Shown: one piece after another, positions 9,115 to 19,271 of the stretch
How positions within the stretch are numbered: position 1 is the first letter of the stretch
Layout: every line of letters starts with the position of its first letter
From: Bacillus pumilus
Lineage (GTDB): Bacteria > Bacillota > Bacilli > Bacillales > Bacillaceae
Reading direction: 5' to 3'
Length of the DNA: 64,000 nucleotides
Assembly (NCBI RefSeq): GCF_024498355.1
Contig: NZ_CP101833.1
Span: 1,097,001 to 1,161,000, forward strand
The notes under the pieces: model-generated
Database searches by the model: none
Seen by the model: only the letters and a program-made list of their open reading frames with translations
What the model was told of the DNA's origin: nothing
Translations under genes and position numbers: made by a program

Positions 9115-9659
9115 ATGCAAAAGCAATGAAATGGTTCGTCTACTCACAAAGCCTGCTGTTTTTCGCCAGCAGTCTGATCTTCCCTTTTTACATTCTTTTT
9201 ATTAAAAATGTTGGATCAAGTTATTCTCAGTTTGGTCTCGCGTATGGTCTGTTTGGTTTAAGCGGTGCGTTTATTCATTTACTCTTAGGGAAACTGCCAG
9301 AAACAACCGACAGGCGGCTCTTTTTAATCATTCATTCGTTTGGTATGGCTTTTCTTTTGCTGCTTTTTCCGCACATTACAGAAGTGGAGCAAGTGTATAT
9401 GATACAGCTTGCACTAGGTGCGCTCGGTGGTTTTCAAAAGCACGGGGAGAAACTGCTCGTTACTGAACTGACAACTGAGAAGAAAAGAATGAAAGAAGTT
9501 GGGCACTATCATTTTTGGACAGCTCTTTTTTCATCTATCGCCATTATGCTGGGCGGCCTGTTTGCTGATTTCTTTACCGTTCATTTCATTTTTTATGCAA
9601 GCTCCTTATTATATTTATGCAGTGCGCTCATGGTCATCAATATGAAAAACACAAGATAA
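9111..9659 (+). CDS. yitZ: Half-size MFS-like membrane protein YitZ
   Basis: This 182-residue membrane protein has about six hydrophobic segments, half the usual MFS transporter. The loop after the second segment carries a [10 protein letters not shown] stretch like the MFS signature loop. It is translationally coupled to yitY through an ATGA overlap. The half length matches the B. subtilis protein YitZ as I recall it, so I do not treat it as a broken gene; a functional transporter would need a dimer. A substrate cannot be given. Confidence 0.75.
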   Translation: MNAKAMKWFVYSQSLLFFASSLIFPFYILFIKNVGSSYSQFGLAYGLFGLSGAFIHLLLGKLPETTDRRLFLIIHSFGMAFLLLLFPHITEVEQVYMIQLALGALGGFQKHGEKLLVTELTTEKKRMKEVGHYHFWTALFSSIAIMLGGLFADFFTVHFIFYASSLLYLCSALMVINMKNTR

Positions 9660-9695
9660 ATCCGCATGTCTCACGAAGATATGTGGATTTTTTTA
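9658..9695 (+). terminator. Terminator after yitYZ
   Basis: Arms AAATCCGCAT and ATGTGGATTT with one mismatch are followed by a T run. The first bases overlap the yitZ stop codon. Confidence 0.8.
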
Positions 9696-9728
9696 TGAAA
9701 AAAAATGAAAGGAAATATTAAATATACA

Positions 9729-9757
9729 ATTGAATTAATTTTTATACATGTTATAAT
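9729..9757 (+). promoter_or_regulatory. argC promoter with ARG box
   Basis: TTGAAT and TATAAT are spaced by 16 bases. The -35 element and spacer (9729-9750) match the inverted ARG-box pattern of AhrC/ArgR, with the core TTTTTATACATG. This is the standard arrangement for arginine repression of the biosynthetic operon. Confidence 0.75.
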
Positions 9758-9796
9758 GTTAAATAATTTCACAAAGACCAAGAGGGTGTATTGACG

Positions 9797-10834
9797 TTGA
9801 AAATAGGTATTATAGGTGCTACAGGGTACGGTGGTGCGGAATTGGTTCGTATCTTAAGGCACCATCCACATGTGAAGGAATGTATATTGTATTCATCAAG
9901 TGGTGATGGGCAATCATACAGTCAATCTTATCCACATCTGACAAACATTGCAGATCAAACATTAAAAGCCATTGATCCGGCTGCCATTGTGCAAGAAACA
10001 GATGCTGTGTTTTTAGCGACACCAGCAGGCGTATCAAGTGAACTTTCGCCGAAGCTTATGAATCAAGGGGTGCCAATCATTGATTTATCAGGTGACCTGC
10101 GTATACAAGATGGAGCAACTTACGAAGCTTGGTATAAACGAAGGGCAGCGGATGAAGCATCCATCCAACAAGCTGTGTACGGTTTATCTGAACTGAATCG
10201 AGAAAAAATTGAGCAGGCTGAAGTCATTGCAAATCCCGGCTGCTTTCCTACCGCAGCTCTTCTCGGCTTAGCACCGCTGATGAAACAGAATTTAATTGAT
10301 GAATCCATGATCATTATAGATGCGAAAACAGGGGTGTCCGGTGCTGGACGATCTGCCTCACTAGGAACGCATTTTTCAGAACTGAACGACAACTTTAAAA
10401 TTTATAAGGTGAATGAGCATCAGCATACACCTGAAATAGAACAAGTATTGAGAGAATGGAATCCGCAAACGGCAAACATCACATTTTCAACGCATCTTGT
10501 CCCGATGACAAGAGGGATTATGGCGACGATGTATACACAATTGAAATCAGATGTCACAAAAGAAGAATTGATGAAGCGGATGAAAGGCTTTTATGAAGAT
10601 TCCTATTTTGTCAGAGTGAGAGATCACGGGGTGTACCCGCAAACAAAAGAAGTATACGGCAGTAACTTCTGTGACATCGGTTTTCATTTAGATGAGCGAA
10701 CAGGCAGGCTGACGATCGTGTCGGTCATAGACAATCTAATGAAAGGCGCGGCCGGTCAAGCGGTTCAAAACTTCAACATCATCAAAGGCTTACATGAAGA
10801 GGCGGGCCTCACAATGACACCTCTTTATCCATAA
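9797..10834 (+). CDS. argC: N-acetyl-gamma-glutamyl-phosphate reductase
   Basis: ArgC reduces N-acetylglutamyl phosphate to the semialdehyde, the third step of arginine synthesis, using NADPH. The 345-residue protein starts with the Rossmann motif GATGYGG and has the catalytic Cys149 in [12 protein letters not shown]. The region GVSGAGR and the histidine of [11 protein letters not shown] are typical. Two TTG starts are possible six bases apart; I chose the second ([13 protein letters not shown]) because it gives the normal ArgC N-terminus, although the spacing to AGAGGG is then 10. It is the first gene of the operon, 20 bases before argJ. Confidence 0.95.
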   Translation: MKIGIIGATGYGGAELVRILRHHPHVKECILYSSSGDGQSYSQSYPHLTNIADQTLKAIDPAAIVQETDAVFLATPAGVSSELSPKLMNQGVPIIDLSGDLRIQDGATYEAWYKRRAADEASIQQAVYGLSELNREKIEQAEVIANPGCFPTAALLGLAPLMKQNLIDESMIIIDAKTGVSGAGRSASLGTHFSELNDNFKIYKVNEHQHTPEIEQVLREWNPQTANITFSTHLVPMTRGIMATMYTQLKSDVTKEELMKRMKGFYEDSYFVRVRDHGVYPQTKEVYGSNFCDIGFHLDERTGRLTIVSVIDNLMKGAAGQAVQNFNIIKGLHEEAGLTMTPLYP

Positions 10835-10854
10835 GAACAGGGGAGACAACAAAC

Positions 10855-12075
10855 ATGATTGAATTAAATGAAAAAAGCATTGTCAAAATAGACGGTGATG
10901 TATCATCACCAAAAGGCTTTGAAGCGAAGGGAATTCACATTGGATTACGCTATTCAAAAAAAGACCTTGGCTTGATCGTCAGTGAAGTACCAGCAGCGAG
11001 TGCAGCGGTATACACACAAAGTCACTTTCAAGCTGCGCCTCTACAAGTCACACAAAAAAGCTTAAAAAAGACAGGGCAATTAAAAGGTGTGATTGTCAAT
11101 AGTGCCATCGCCAATGCATGTACCGGTGAGCAGGGATTAAAAGATGCATACGACATGCAGGCAGCCTGTGCAGACATGTTAGGGGTAGCGCCTGATTACA
11201 TTGCAGTTTCTTCTACTGGTGTGATTGGAGAATGTTTGGATATGGATAAAATCAAAAAAGGCATCACCCAGCTGAAAGCAGCAAAAGCAGCAAAAGGCCA
11301 TTTTGAAGAGGCGATTTTAACGACAGATACGGTCATTAAAAATACAACATACACCCTTACGATAGACGGAAAAGAGATTCTCATTTCAGGCGCAGCGAAA
11401 GGCTCTGGCATGATTCATCCGAATATGGCGACAATGCTTGGCTTTGTCACAACAGATGCAAATGTCGAGCAGGAAGCCCTGCAAAATGCACTTCGTGACA
11501 TTACGGATGTGACCTTTAATCAAATTACCGTCGATGGAGAAACATCGACAAACGATATGGTACTTGTGATGGCAAATGGAATGGCAGAAAATGATGCGCT
11601 GAATGAAGAGCATCCAGAATGGCCATTGTTTAAAGAGGGCTTAAAACTAGCTTGTGAGGATTTAGCAAAAGAGATTGCAAGAGATGGAGAAGGCGCAACC
11701 AAATTAATCGAAGCGAAAGTCGCTGGCGCTAAAAACAACTTGGAAGCCGGTATCATTGCGAAAAAAATCGTTGGTTCAAGTCTTGTGAAAACAGCCGTAT
11801 ACGGCACAGATGCAAACTGGGGCCGGATTGTCGGAGCCATCGGACATAGCGCAGCTTCCGTTACACCAGAAGAGGTTGAAGTCTATTTAGGCGGACAATG
11901 TCTGTTTAAGCATAATGAACCGCAGCCTTTCTCAGAAGAGGAAGCAAAAGCGTATCTAGAGCAGGATGAGATTACGATTTTGATTCAAATGAATGAAGGA
12001 AATGGTGAAGCGGCAGCGTGGGGCTGTGACCTTACCTATGATTACGTGAAAATTAACGCGAGCTATCGCACATAA
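10855..12075 (+). CDS. argJ: Bifunctional glutamate N-acetyltransferase/ornithine acetyltransferase
   Basis: ArgJ transfers the acetyl group of N-acetylornithine to glutamate and in Bacillus can also use acetyl-CoA, giving the cyclic pathway. The 406-residue precursor self-cleaves before the nucleophile Thr193 in NMATMLGF, giving two chains. KGSGMIHPNMATMLGF, TFNQITVDGETSTND and the C-terminal TYDYVKINASYRT are diagnostic. GGGGAG precedes the ATG. argB begins 15 bases after its stop. Confidence 0.97.
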   Translation: MIELNEKSIVKIDGDVSSPKGFEAKGIHIGLRYSKKDLGLIVSEVPAASAAVYTQSHFQAAPLQVTQKSLKKTGQLKGVIVNSAIANACTGEQGLKDAYDMQAACADMLGVAPDYIAVSSTGVIGECLDMDKIKKGITQLKAAKAAKGHFEEAILTTDTVIKNTTYTLTIDGKEILISGAAKGSGMIHPNMATMLGFVTTDANVEQEALQNALRDITDVTFNQITVDGETSTNDMVLVMANGMAENDALNEEHPEWPLFKEGLKLACEDLAKEIARDGEGATKLIEAKVAGAKNNLEAGIIAKKIVGSSLVKTAVYGTDANWGRIVGAIGHSAASVTPEEVEVYLGGQCLFKHNEPQPFSEEEAKAYLEQDEITILIQMNEGNGEAAAWGCDLTYDYVKINASYRT

Positions 12076-12089
12076 TGAAGGGGATAGAC

Positions 12090-12866
12090 ATGGATAAAAC
12101 GATCGTGTTCAAGTGTGGAGGCAGTGTCATTCGAGAACTTTCAGATACCTTTTATGAAAATGTCCGCTCACTTCAAGCTGCTGGATTTAAGCTAGCTATC
12201 GTACATGGCGGAGGACCTGAAATCACCAACATGCTGCAAAAATTAGAAGTGAAAACAGAATTCGTTGATGGACAGCGTAAAACAACGAAGCCTGTGTTAG
12301 AAGTAGCCGAAATGGTTCTTTCGGGAACAGTTAATAAATACTTTGTTTCAGAGCTGGCAAAGCATGATATTTCATCTGTCGGCGTATCTGGTAAAGATGG
12401 TCAGATGCTTGTCGCTGATTTTCTCGATCAAGATGTTTATGGGTACGTTGGTGAAATCAAAGAAGTCAATCCTGAAATGGCAGAAGCATTAATGGAAAAA
12501 CAATTCATACCTGTTATTGCTCCGCTATCTATGACGGAAGAATGTCAAACCTTAAATGTGAATGCCGATTTAGCAGCATCAGCTGTCGCAGGAGCCATGA
12601 AAGCCGATAAGCTCATGTTTGTCACAGATGTTGAAGGCATTTTAAAAAATGGTGAGCTGTTAGATGTCGTCACAGAACAAGAAGCCCTTACACTCATTGA
12701 TGAAGGCATTATTTCCGGGGGAATGATTCCAAAAGTACAATCAGCTTTAAGTGCTTTATCAGGAGATGTGGATGAAGTCATGATCGTGAATGGCAAAGGC
12801 AGTATATTTACAGGGGAAACCTTTAAAGGAACACGAATTGTGAAACAAAAGGAGGCGGTCCTGTGA
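12090..12866 (+). CDS. argB: Acetylglutamate kinase
   Basis: ArgB phosphorylates N-acetylglutamate, the second step of the pathway. The 258-residue amino-acid kinase has FKCGGSVI at the N-terminus for phosphate binding, HGGGPEI near residue 40, GQRKTTKPVLEVAEMV for substrate binding and NVNADLAASAVAG. An ATG overlapping the argJ stop is in frame, but the second ATG is used here because AAGGGG lies seven bases before it and gives the usual MDKTIVFKCGG. It overlaps argD by four bases (GTGA). No N-terminal helix of the arginine-inhibited hexameric type is visible. Confidence 0.96.
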   Translation: MDKTIVFKCGGSVIRELSDTFYENVRSLQAAGFKLAIVHGGGPEITNMLQKLEVKTEFVDGQRKTTKPVLEVAEMVLSGTVNKYFVSELAKHDISSVGVSGKDGQMLVADFLDQDVYGYVGEIKEVNPEMAEALMEKQFIPVIAPLSMTEECQTLNVNADLAASAVAGAMKADKLMFVTDVEGILKNGELLDVVTEQEALTLIDEGIISGGMIPKVQSALSALSGDVDEVMIVNGKGSIFTGETFKGTRIVKQKEAVL

Positions 12867-14014
12867 GTCATCTCTTTCAAACATATGGCCGGTGGAATGT
12901 TGAAATAAAAGAGGCTGCAGGTTCTTGGGCAGTCGATACAAATGGTAAAAAATATTTAGACTTTATTCAAGGCATTGCGGTCACGAATTTAGGTCATAAT
13001 CACCCAAAGGTGCATCAAGCCATCAAGGAACAGCTGGATCACGTTTGGCATGTATCGAATCTATTTCAAAATGGACTGCAAGAAAAAGCAGCAGAAAAGC
13101 TGGCAGCAAACAGTTCAGGGGATCTCGTGTTTTTCTGCAATAGCGGGGCTGAGGCAAATGAAGGTGCTATTAAATTAGCGCGTAAAGCCACAGGGAAAAC
13201 AAATATCGTGACATTTTTGGACTCTTTCCATGGGCGCACCTATGCTGGTATGGCTGCCACAGGTCAAGATAAAATCAAAATCGGTTTTGGACCTATGCTA
13301 GAAGGCTTTCACTATGTACCGTTTAATGACCCTGAAGCCATGTCAGCGTGTGAAGTCGATGATGTTGCAGCGGTCATGCTGGAAGTTGTGCAAGGTGAAG
13401 GTGGAGTGAATCCTGCTACAGCAGAATTTCTAGAGGCAGTTCAAGCGTTTTGCAAAAAGCATCAAGCACTGCTCATCGTAGATGAAATTCAAACGGGCAT
13501 TGGGCGCACAGGAACAGCATTTGCATACGAGCAAGCGGGACTTGATCCTGATATTATCTCAGCTGCAAAAGGTCTAGGAAATGGCTTCCCGGTCGGTGCG
13601 GTCATAGGGAAAAAAGCATTAGGAGACGCTTTCTCACCAGGTTCACACGGAACAACATTTGGAGGCAACATGCTCGCCATGGCAGCTGTGAACGCGACAC
13701 TCGATGTCATATTCAAAGAAGACTTTCTTTCAGAAGTCAAAGAAAAGGGTGCTTACCTTTTAGAAAAACTGCAAGATGTCAAACAGCTGAACATCGTCAA
13801 AGAAGTACGTGGAAAAGGATTGATGGCAGGCATTGAGTGTCATCAGCCAGTAGGTGACTACATCACAGCTCTTAGAGAACAAGGTTTACTGGTGCTTCCA
13901 GCTGGTCCGAATGTCATTCGTTTATTACCTCCGCTAAATGTGGAAAAAGCAGAATTGGATCAAGCGATAGAAGCGATCATTCAAGTGTTAGCAAATGAAA
14001 CGGTCACAGTTTAA
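12863..14014 (+). CDS. argD: Acetylornithine aminotransferase
   Basis: ArgD converts N-acetylglutamate semialdehyde to N-acetylornithine with glutamate as amino donor. The 383-residue class III PLP enzyme has FCNSGAEANEGAIKLAR for cofactor phosphate binding, VDEIQTGIGRTG, and the Schiff-base Lys236 in SAAKGLGNGFPVGA. It begins with GTG, overlapping the argB stop, behind AAAGGAGG eight bases upstream. A gap of 70 bases with an ARG box follows before carA. Confidence 0.96.
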   Translation: MSHLFQTYGRWNVEIKEAAGSWAVDTNGKKYLDFIQGIAVTNLGHNHPKVHQAIKEQLDHVWHVSNLFQNGLQEKAAEKLAANSSGDLVFFCNSGAEANEGAIKLARKATGKTNIVTFLDSFHGRTYAGMAATGQDKIKIGFGPMLEGFHYVPFNDPEAMSACEVDDVAAVMLEVVQGEGGVNPATAEFLEAVQAFCKKHQALLIVDEIQTGIGRTGTAFAYEQAGLDPDIISAAKGLGNGFPVGAVIGKKALGDAFSPGSHGTTFGGNMLAMAAVNATLDVIFKEDFLSEVKEKGAYLLEKLQDVKQLNIVKEVRGKGLMAGIECHQPVGDYITALREQGLLVLPAGPNVIRLLPPLNVEKAELDQAIEAIIQVLANETVTV

Positions 14015-14030
14015 ATTTTTTTACACAATT

Positions 14031-14066
14031 ACGTATAAAAATGCATTTATATAATTAATTATTCAA
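14031..14066 (+). promoter_or_regulatory. Second ARG box, between argD and carA
   Basis: ACGTATAAAAATGCATTT fits the ARG-box consensus (core AATAAAAATGCA-like), and a second AT-rich half TAATTAATTATTCA follows. This implies that AhrC/ArgR also binds inside the operon, either for an internal promoter or to cooperate with the argC site. Confidence 0.6.
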
Positions 14067-14084
14067 TTTTGGGGTGACACAAGT

Positions 14085-15146
14085 ATGAAAGGTTATTTAA
14101 ATTTAGAAGATGGAGCCTCTTTTGAAGGAGATCTGACAGGAGAAGCTGGCATTACTGGTGAAGTGGTCTTTTTTACAGGCATGACAGGTTATCAAGAGGT
14201 GCTCACAGATCCTTCCTATAAAGGTCAGATCATTGTTTTCACCTATCCACTGATCGGAAATTACGGCATCAATCATGAAGATTTTGAGAGCAAAAAGCCA
14301 CAAGTAAAAGCGGTGGTTGTCTATGAGGCAGCTGAGCATTTTTCTCACCACCTTGCTGCGGTAAGCTTAAAAGAGTATTTACAGAAGTGGAACATTCCGC
14401 TTCTTACACATACAGATACTCGTGCAGTCGTGCAAAACATCCGGGCAAATGGCACAATGAACGCTGTATTAAGTGTAGACGAAAACGAAACGCCGCCGGC
14501 GATGAAACAAGACAATGTAGTAGCTCAGGTCACAGAAGATGAGATCTACACACAAGGCAGCGGCGAGGAACATGTGGCGCTCATTGATTTTGGCTATAAA
14601 AAGTCAATTGCAGATTCACTTGTGGCGCGCGGCTGTAAAGTAACAGTCATTCCATATAAACAAATGGAAAAGGTGTTTGAGATCAAGCCGGATGCGATTC
14701 TTCTGTCAAACGGACCTGGAGATCCCAAAACAATGAAACCATATTTAAAGACCATTCATGACATCATGATGACCTTCCCGACACTTGGCATTTGCTTAGG
14801 TCATCAATTAATCGCTCTTGCACTGGGTGGGGATACGTATAAGCTTCCTTTTGGTCACCGCGGAGCGAACCATCCCGTACAAGATACAGAATCAAAACGT
14901 GTCTTCATGACAAGTCAAAATCACAGCTATGTTGTGAATGAAAAAAGCATGAATGACAAAGAAGTGGATGTGAAATTCCTTCACGTCAATGATGGATCTG
15001 TAGAAGGATTCATTCATAAAGAGAAGCTGATTATGTCCGTTCAATTTCATCCAGAAGCACACCCAGGACCTGCTGAAAGTGAATGGGTATTCGATGATTT
15101 TATTGAGAAAGTGAAACAAGCAAGGAGAGAAGTCGCACATGCCTAA
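14085..15146 (+). CDS. carA: Carbamoyl-phosphate synthase, small (glutaminase) subunit, arginine-specific
   Basis: CarA supplies ammonia from glutamine to CarB. The 353-residue protein has the N-terminal CPSase domain (DGASFEG, FTGMTGYQEVLTDPSYKGQI) and a class I glutamine amidotransferase domain with the nucleophile Cys237 in GICLGHQ and the His-Glu pair in QFHPEAHPGP. Location within the arg operon identifies it as the arginine isoenzyme rather than the pyrimidine PyrAA. It overlaps carB by eight bases. Confidence 0.96.
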   Translation: MKGYLNLEDGASFEGDLTGEAGITGEVVFFTGMTGYQEVLTDPSYKGQIIVFTYPLIGNYGINHEDFESKKPQVKAVVVYEAAEHFSHHLAAVSLKEYLQKWNIPLLTHTDTRAVVQNIRANGTMNAVLSVDENETPPAMKQDNVVAQVTEDEIYTQGSGEEHVALIDFGYKKSIADSLVARGCKVTVIPYKQMEKVFEIKPDAILLSNGPGDPKTMKPYLKTIHDIMMTFPTLGICLGHQLIALALGGDTYKLPFGHRGANHPVQDTESKRVFMTSQNHSYVVNEKSMNDKEVDVKFLHVNDGSVEGFIHKEKLIMSVQFHPEAHPGPAESEWVFDDFIEKVKQARREVAHA

Positions 15147-18100
15147 AGATCAAAGCATACAAACCATCCTAGTCATCGGGTCTGGTCCAATCATCATTGG
15201 TCAGGCAGCAGAATTTGATTACTCAGGAACACAAGGATGTATGGCCTTAAAAGAAGAGGGCTACAAAGTCATCTTAGTGAATAACAACCCAGCAACCATT
15301 ATGACAGACGAGTCATTTGCTGATGAAATCTATTTTGAACCGCTTTCAGTTGATTCAGTGACAAGAATCATTGAAAAGGAAAAACCAGATGGTCTTTTAG
15401 CCAACCTTGGCGGACAGACCGCTTTAAACCTTGCTGTCGAGTTAGAAAAAGCCGGTGTGCTGAAAAAGCATGGGGTTACACTGCTCGGAACGTCAGTTGA
15501 AACAATTGAAAACGGCGAAGATCGAGAGAAATTCCGTGCTCTCATGAAACATTTGAACGAACCTGTGCCAGATAGTGAAATTGTGGATAATGCGAAAGAT
15601 GCCCTTCAATTTGCAAAAGAAGTAGGTTTCCCAGTCATTCTTCGACCTGCGTACACACTTGGCGGTAAAGGTGGAGGAATCGCTTTAACAGAAGAGGCGT
15701 TTAAACTGCTCATTGAAGGAGCCCTTTTAGCGAGTCCGATTCATCAGTGTTTAGTAGAAAAAAGCATTGCTGGCTTTAAAGAAGTCGAATATGAGGTCAT
15801 GAGAGATCGTCAAAATACGTGTATCACTGTATGTAACATGGAAAATATCGATCCAGTTGGTGTGCATACAGGAGACTCAATTGTCGTTGCACCCTCCCAA
15901 ACATTAACGGATCAGGATTATCAAATGCTCCGTTCAGCGAGCCTGAAAATTATTTCAGCGCTGGACGTAGTCGGCGGTTGCAACATTCAATTTGCTCTTG
16001 ATCCACTCAGTAAAGAATACTTTGTCATCGAGGTAAATCCTCGGGTCAGCCGTTCTTCAGCTCTTGCATCAAAAGCAACAGGCTATCCGATTGCAAAAAT
16101 GGCTGCAAAGCTTGCGGTGGGCTATACACTAGACGAATTGAAAAACCCGCTCACAGGCACAACTTATGCTAGCTTTGAGCCGGCACTTGATTATGTCGTC
16201 GTGAAATTCCCGCGCTGGCCGTTTGATAAATTTAAACATGCAGATCGTAAATTAGGCACAAAAATGAAGGCGACTGGTGAAGTCATGGCCATTGACCGTA
16301 ATTTAGAGTCTGCCATTCAAAAAGCAGTCGCCTCACTTGAAATCAAAACAAAGGGCTTTCACTTGCCAGAACTGAAAGAGCAATCGACTGAACAATTATT
16401 TGAATTAATCAAAACGCCAGACGATCGTCGTTTTTTCGCAGTCATGGAGCTTCTTTCTAGACAAGAAACGGTTGAAACGATTCATCAAATGACGAAAATC
16501 GATCTATTTTTCTTACATGTGTTCAAACATATGATTACACTCGAGCAAGAGCTGAAGAATCATAAGGGAACTCTATCCAAAGACACCTTGAAAAAGGTAA
16601 AGGAAAAGGGCTTTCTTGATGAAACGATCGCTTCTCTCACGGGAAGCAGTGAAGAGGCAATTAGACAGCTTCGCCAAGAATATGGCATTGCTGCTTCATT
16701 TAAAATTGTCGATACTTGTGCTGCGGAATTTGATGCGAAAACGAATTATTTCTATTCCACATACTTTGGGAAAAGTGATGGAGAGCATCAGGAGAAAACA
16801 AAGCAGCGTGCATTGATCATTGGCTCTGGTCCAATTCGAATTGGGCAAGGAGTCGAGTTTGATTATAGTGCAGTACATGGGGTTCTCACCTTGCAAAAGC
16901 TTGGATTTGAAACCATCATGATGAACAACAATCCAGAAACGGTAAGTACCGATTATGAGATTGCAGATCGTTTATATTTTGAACCCATTACATTAGAGCA
17001 TATCTTAAACGTTGTGGAAGCGGAACAAATTGATTTCGTCATCGTCCAATTTGGCGGGCAGACAGCGATCAACGTAGCAGAGAGTTTGGAAAAAGCCGGT
17101 GTCACTTTGTTAGGTACGTCCTTTGACACACTAGATGCGCTAGAAGATCGTGATTTGTTCTATCAGCTTCTTGATGAACTGAAGCTTCCTCATGCAAAAG
17201 GAGCTACTGCTCATTCAAAAGAAGAAGCACTCGCGCATGCTGCAAGCATCGGTTACCCTGTGCTAATTCGCCCATCGTATGTCATAGGCGGAATGGGAAT
17301 GATTGTTGTTCAATCTGAAGCACAATTAACGTCACTGCTTGATCAGCCTGATCATTTGCCATATCCGATCTTAGTTGATGAATACGTCACTGGAAAAGAA
17401 GTTGAAGTGGATCTCATTTCTGACGGAAAAACAACCTTCATTCCAACGATCGTTGAGCATGTTGAGAAAGCTGGCGTGCACTCAGGTGACAGCTTTGCCA
17501 TTTTACCAAGTGTCTCCATCAGCGAGGAGATCAAACAGCAGGTGTATAACGCATCTGAACAAATAGCGGAGAAATTAGCATTCAAGGGCATTATGAATAT
17601 CCAATTTGTGATCAAAGGCGGTCAGGCACTTGTATTAGAGGTGAATCCTCGGGCAAGCCGGACTGTCCCAGTAGTCAGTAAGGTAATGGGCATTGAAATG
17701 ATTCCGCTGGCAACACAGTTATTAGCTGGTGCGACGCTTGAAGAACTGAACCCTTCAACGAAAAACAAAGGGGGAACAGCTGTCAAATTCCCAGTTTTCT
17801 CATCACATGCCATTCAAGATATCGATTTAAAACTGACACCAGAAATGAAAGCGACAGGTGAAGGAATGTGTGTAGGCAAAAACGTCGAAAGCGCCTTGAA
17901 AAAAGTGTTTGCGTCCATCTGGCGTCAGAAAGGAAGTCTCTTTATACAGGGTAGTGAACTGTTAATAGATGAAGCGAAACATGCAGGCTTTGATGTCTGG
18001 ACTGGCAGCTTTGAATCTTGGCTGCAACAAGGCGATAAATCTCTTCACATTCATTTAGGGGAAGATGAAGAGGCAAAAGAGCAGCGTGTAAAAGCTCTCA

Positions 18101-18219
18101 CACATGGTGTTCAAGTACTAACCGAATATGAAACAGCTCAAGCATTCCTGCAAGGGAAAGAGGGAGATGTGTCGCCCGTATCTCTCCATGAATTATATAA
18201 AAAGGAAGTGACGGCATGA
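15139..18219 (+). CDS. carB: Carbamoyl-phosphate synthase, large subunit, arginine-specific
   Basis: CarB makes carbamoyl phosphate from bicarbonate, ammonia and two ATP. The 1026-residue protein shows the two homologous ATP-grasp halves, each opening with a GSGP(I)IIGQ or GSGPIRIGQG loop (about residues 14 and 560), followed by LRPAYTLGGKGGG and IRPSYVIGGMGM, and by EVNPRVSRSSALASKATG and EVNPRASRTVPVVSKVMG. The C-terminal MGS-like allosteric part is shorter than in PyrAB, as expected for the arginine-specific form. It overlaps carA by eight bases and argF by four (ATGA), so all three are coupled. Confidence 0.96.
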   Translation: MPKDQSIQTILVIGSGPIIIGQAAEFDYSGTQGCMALKEEGYKVILVNNNPATIMTDESFADEIYFEPLSVDSVTRIIEKEKPDGLLANLGGQTALNLAVELEKAGVLKKHGVTLLGTSVETIENGEDREKFRALMKHLNEPVPDSEIVDNAKDALQFAKEVGFPVILRPAYTLGGKGGGIALTEEAFKLLIEGALLASPIHQCLVEKSIAGFKEVEYEVMRDRQNTCITVCNMENIDPVGVHTGDSIVVAPSQTLTDQDYQMLRSASLKIISALDVVGGCNIQFALDPLSKEYFVIEVNPRVSRSSALASKATGYPIAKMAAKLAVGYTLDELKNPLTGTTYASFEPALDYVVVKFPRWPFDKFKHADRKLGTKMKATGEVMAIDRNLESAIQKAVASLEIKTKGFHLPELKEQSTEQLFELIKTPDDRRFFAVMELLSRQETVETIHQMTKIDLFFLHVFKHMITLEQELKNHKGTLSKDTLKKVKEKGFLDETIASLTGSSEEAIRQLRQEYGIAASFKIVDTCAAEFDAKTNYFYSTYFGKSDGEHQEKTKQRALIIGSGPIRIGQGVEFDYSAVHGVLTLQKLGFETIMMNNNPETVSTDYEIADRLYFEPITLEHILNVVEAEQIDFVIVQFGGQTAINVAESLEKAGVTLLGTSFDTLDALEDRDLFYQLLDELKLPHAKGATAHSKEEALAHAASIGYPVLIRPSYVIGGMGMIVVQSEAQLTSLLDQPDHLPYPILVDEYVTGKEVEVDLISDGKTTFIPTIVEHVEKAGVHSGDSFAILPSVSISEEIKQQVYNASEQIAEKLAFKGIMNIQFVIKGGQALVLEVNPRASRTVPVVSKVMGIEMIPLATQLLAGATLEELNPSTKNKGGTAVKFPVFSSHAIQDIDLKLTPEMKATGEGMCVGKNVESALKKVFASIWRQKGSLFIQGSELLIDEAKHAGFDVWTGSFESWLQQGDKSLHIHLGEDEEAKEQRVKALTHGVQVLTEYETAQAFLQGKEGDVSPVSLHELYKKEVTA

Positions 18220-19166
18220 ATCAAGTAGACGTGCAACCAGCATTATACGGAAAAGACTTTTTATCGTTAAAGGATTTCTCTATCCAAGACATTGCGTACT
18301 TAATTGAAAAAGCGGAAGAAATGAAACAAAATCCATATCAGGATTTATTCAAAGGGAAAACGTTAGCGATGATCTTTGAAAAATCCTCTACTAGAACTCG
18401 TGTATCGTTTGAAGCGGGAATGACGCAGCTAGGAGGGCACGCGCTCTTCCTCAGCTCAAATGATTTGCAAATTGGCAGAGGAGAAACGATTAGTGATACC
18501 GCCCAGGTGCTGTCTGGCTATGTAGATGGCATTATGATTCGGACCTTTGAACATGAGAAGGTAGAGGAGCTTGCAAAATACGCGTCCATTCCAGTCATCA
18601 ACGGACTGACGGACTACTCCCATCCATGTCAGGCGCTTGCTGATTTATTGACGGTGAAAGAAGCAAAAGGGACATTAAAAGGAGTCAAAGTGGCGTATAT
18701 CGGAGATGGAAATAACGTGGCTCACTCCTTGATGGTCGGCTGTGCGCAGCTAGGCTGTGACATTGCGGTCGCATCCCCAAAAGGCTATGAACCACTCCAA
18801 GACGTGACAGATACTGCACGTGAGTTTGCAAAACAATCAGGCGCAGAAGTGATTGTTACGACAGACCCTGTAGCAGCTGTTCAAGATGCTGATGTCATTT
18901 ATTCAGATGTGTTTACAAGCATGGGGCAGGAGGCGGAAACAGAGAAACGTCTAGCTGAATTTAAAGAATATCAAGTCAATGATGAACTGATGCGTCATGC
19001 AGCAAAGGACTATATCTTCCTTCATTGTCTGCCTGCACACCGCGGAGAAGAAGTAACAGCAGACATTATTGACGGGCCGCACTCAAGAGTATTTCAGCAG
19101 GCAGAAAATCGCCTTCATGTGCAAAAAGCGTTAATCAAAGAGCTCATGTATCAACAAACCAAATAA
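18216..19166 (+). CDS. argF: Ornithine carbamoyltransferase
   Basis: ArgF joins carbamoyl phosphate and ornithine to citrulline. The 316-residue protein has the carbamoyl-phosphate loop SSTRTR (residues 57-62), DYSHPCQALAD, the DGNNVAHS ornithine region and HCLPAHRGEEV near the C-terminus. It is the last gene of the arg operon, and a terminator follows directly. argG and argH are not in the window. Confidence 0.97.
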   Translation: MNQVDVQPALYGKDFLSLKDFSIQDIAYLIEKAEEMKQNPYQDLFKGKTLAMIFEKSSTRTRVSFEAGMTQLGGHALFLSSNDLQIGRGETISDTAQVLSGYVDGIMIRTFEHEKVEELAKYASIPVINGLTDYSHPCQALADLLTVKEAKGTLKGVKVAYIGDGNNVAHSLMVGCAQLGCDIAVASPKGYEPLQDVTDTAREFAKQSGAEVIVTTDPVAAVQDADVIYSDVFTSMGQEAETEKRLAEFKEYQVNDELMRHAAKDYIFLHCLPAHRGEEVTADIIDGPHSRVFQQAENRLHVQKALIKELMYQQTK

Positions 19167-19176
19167 ACCTAAATGT

Positions 19177-19206
19177 GTCCCTGACTCGTATGAGCAGGGA
19201 CTTTTT
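19177..19206 (+). terminator. Terminator of the arg operon
   Basis: GTCCCTG and CAGGGAC, with an inner CTC/GAG pair, are followed by five T. Confidence 0.88.
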
Positions 19207-19271
19207 GCATATTGGATTGGAGAGGCAATGGAAGGGACATAATAACATCAATCGAGAAAGGAGGATGGAAA

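Noticed and set aside
9111..9659. yitZ as a truncated transporter gene
   Set aside because: The half-length is the normal size of the family at this locus as I recall it, and the gene has good coupling to yitY and a terminator.
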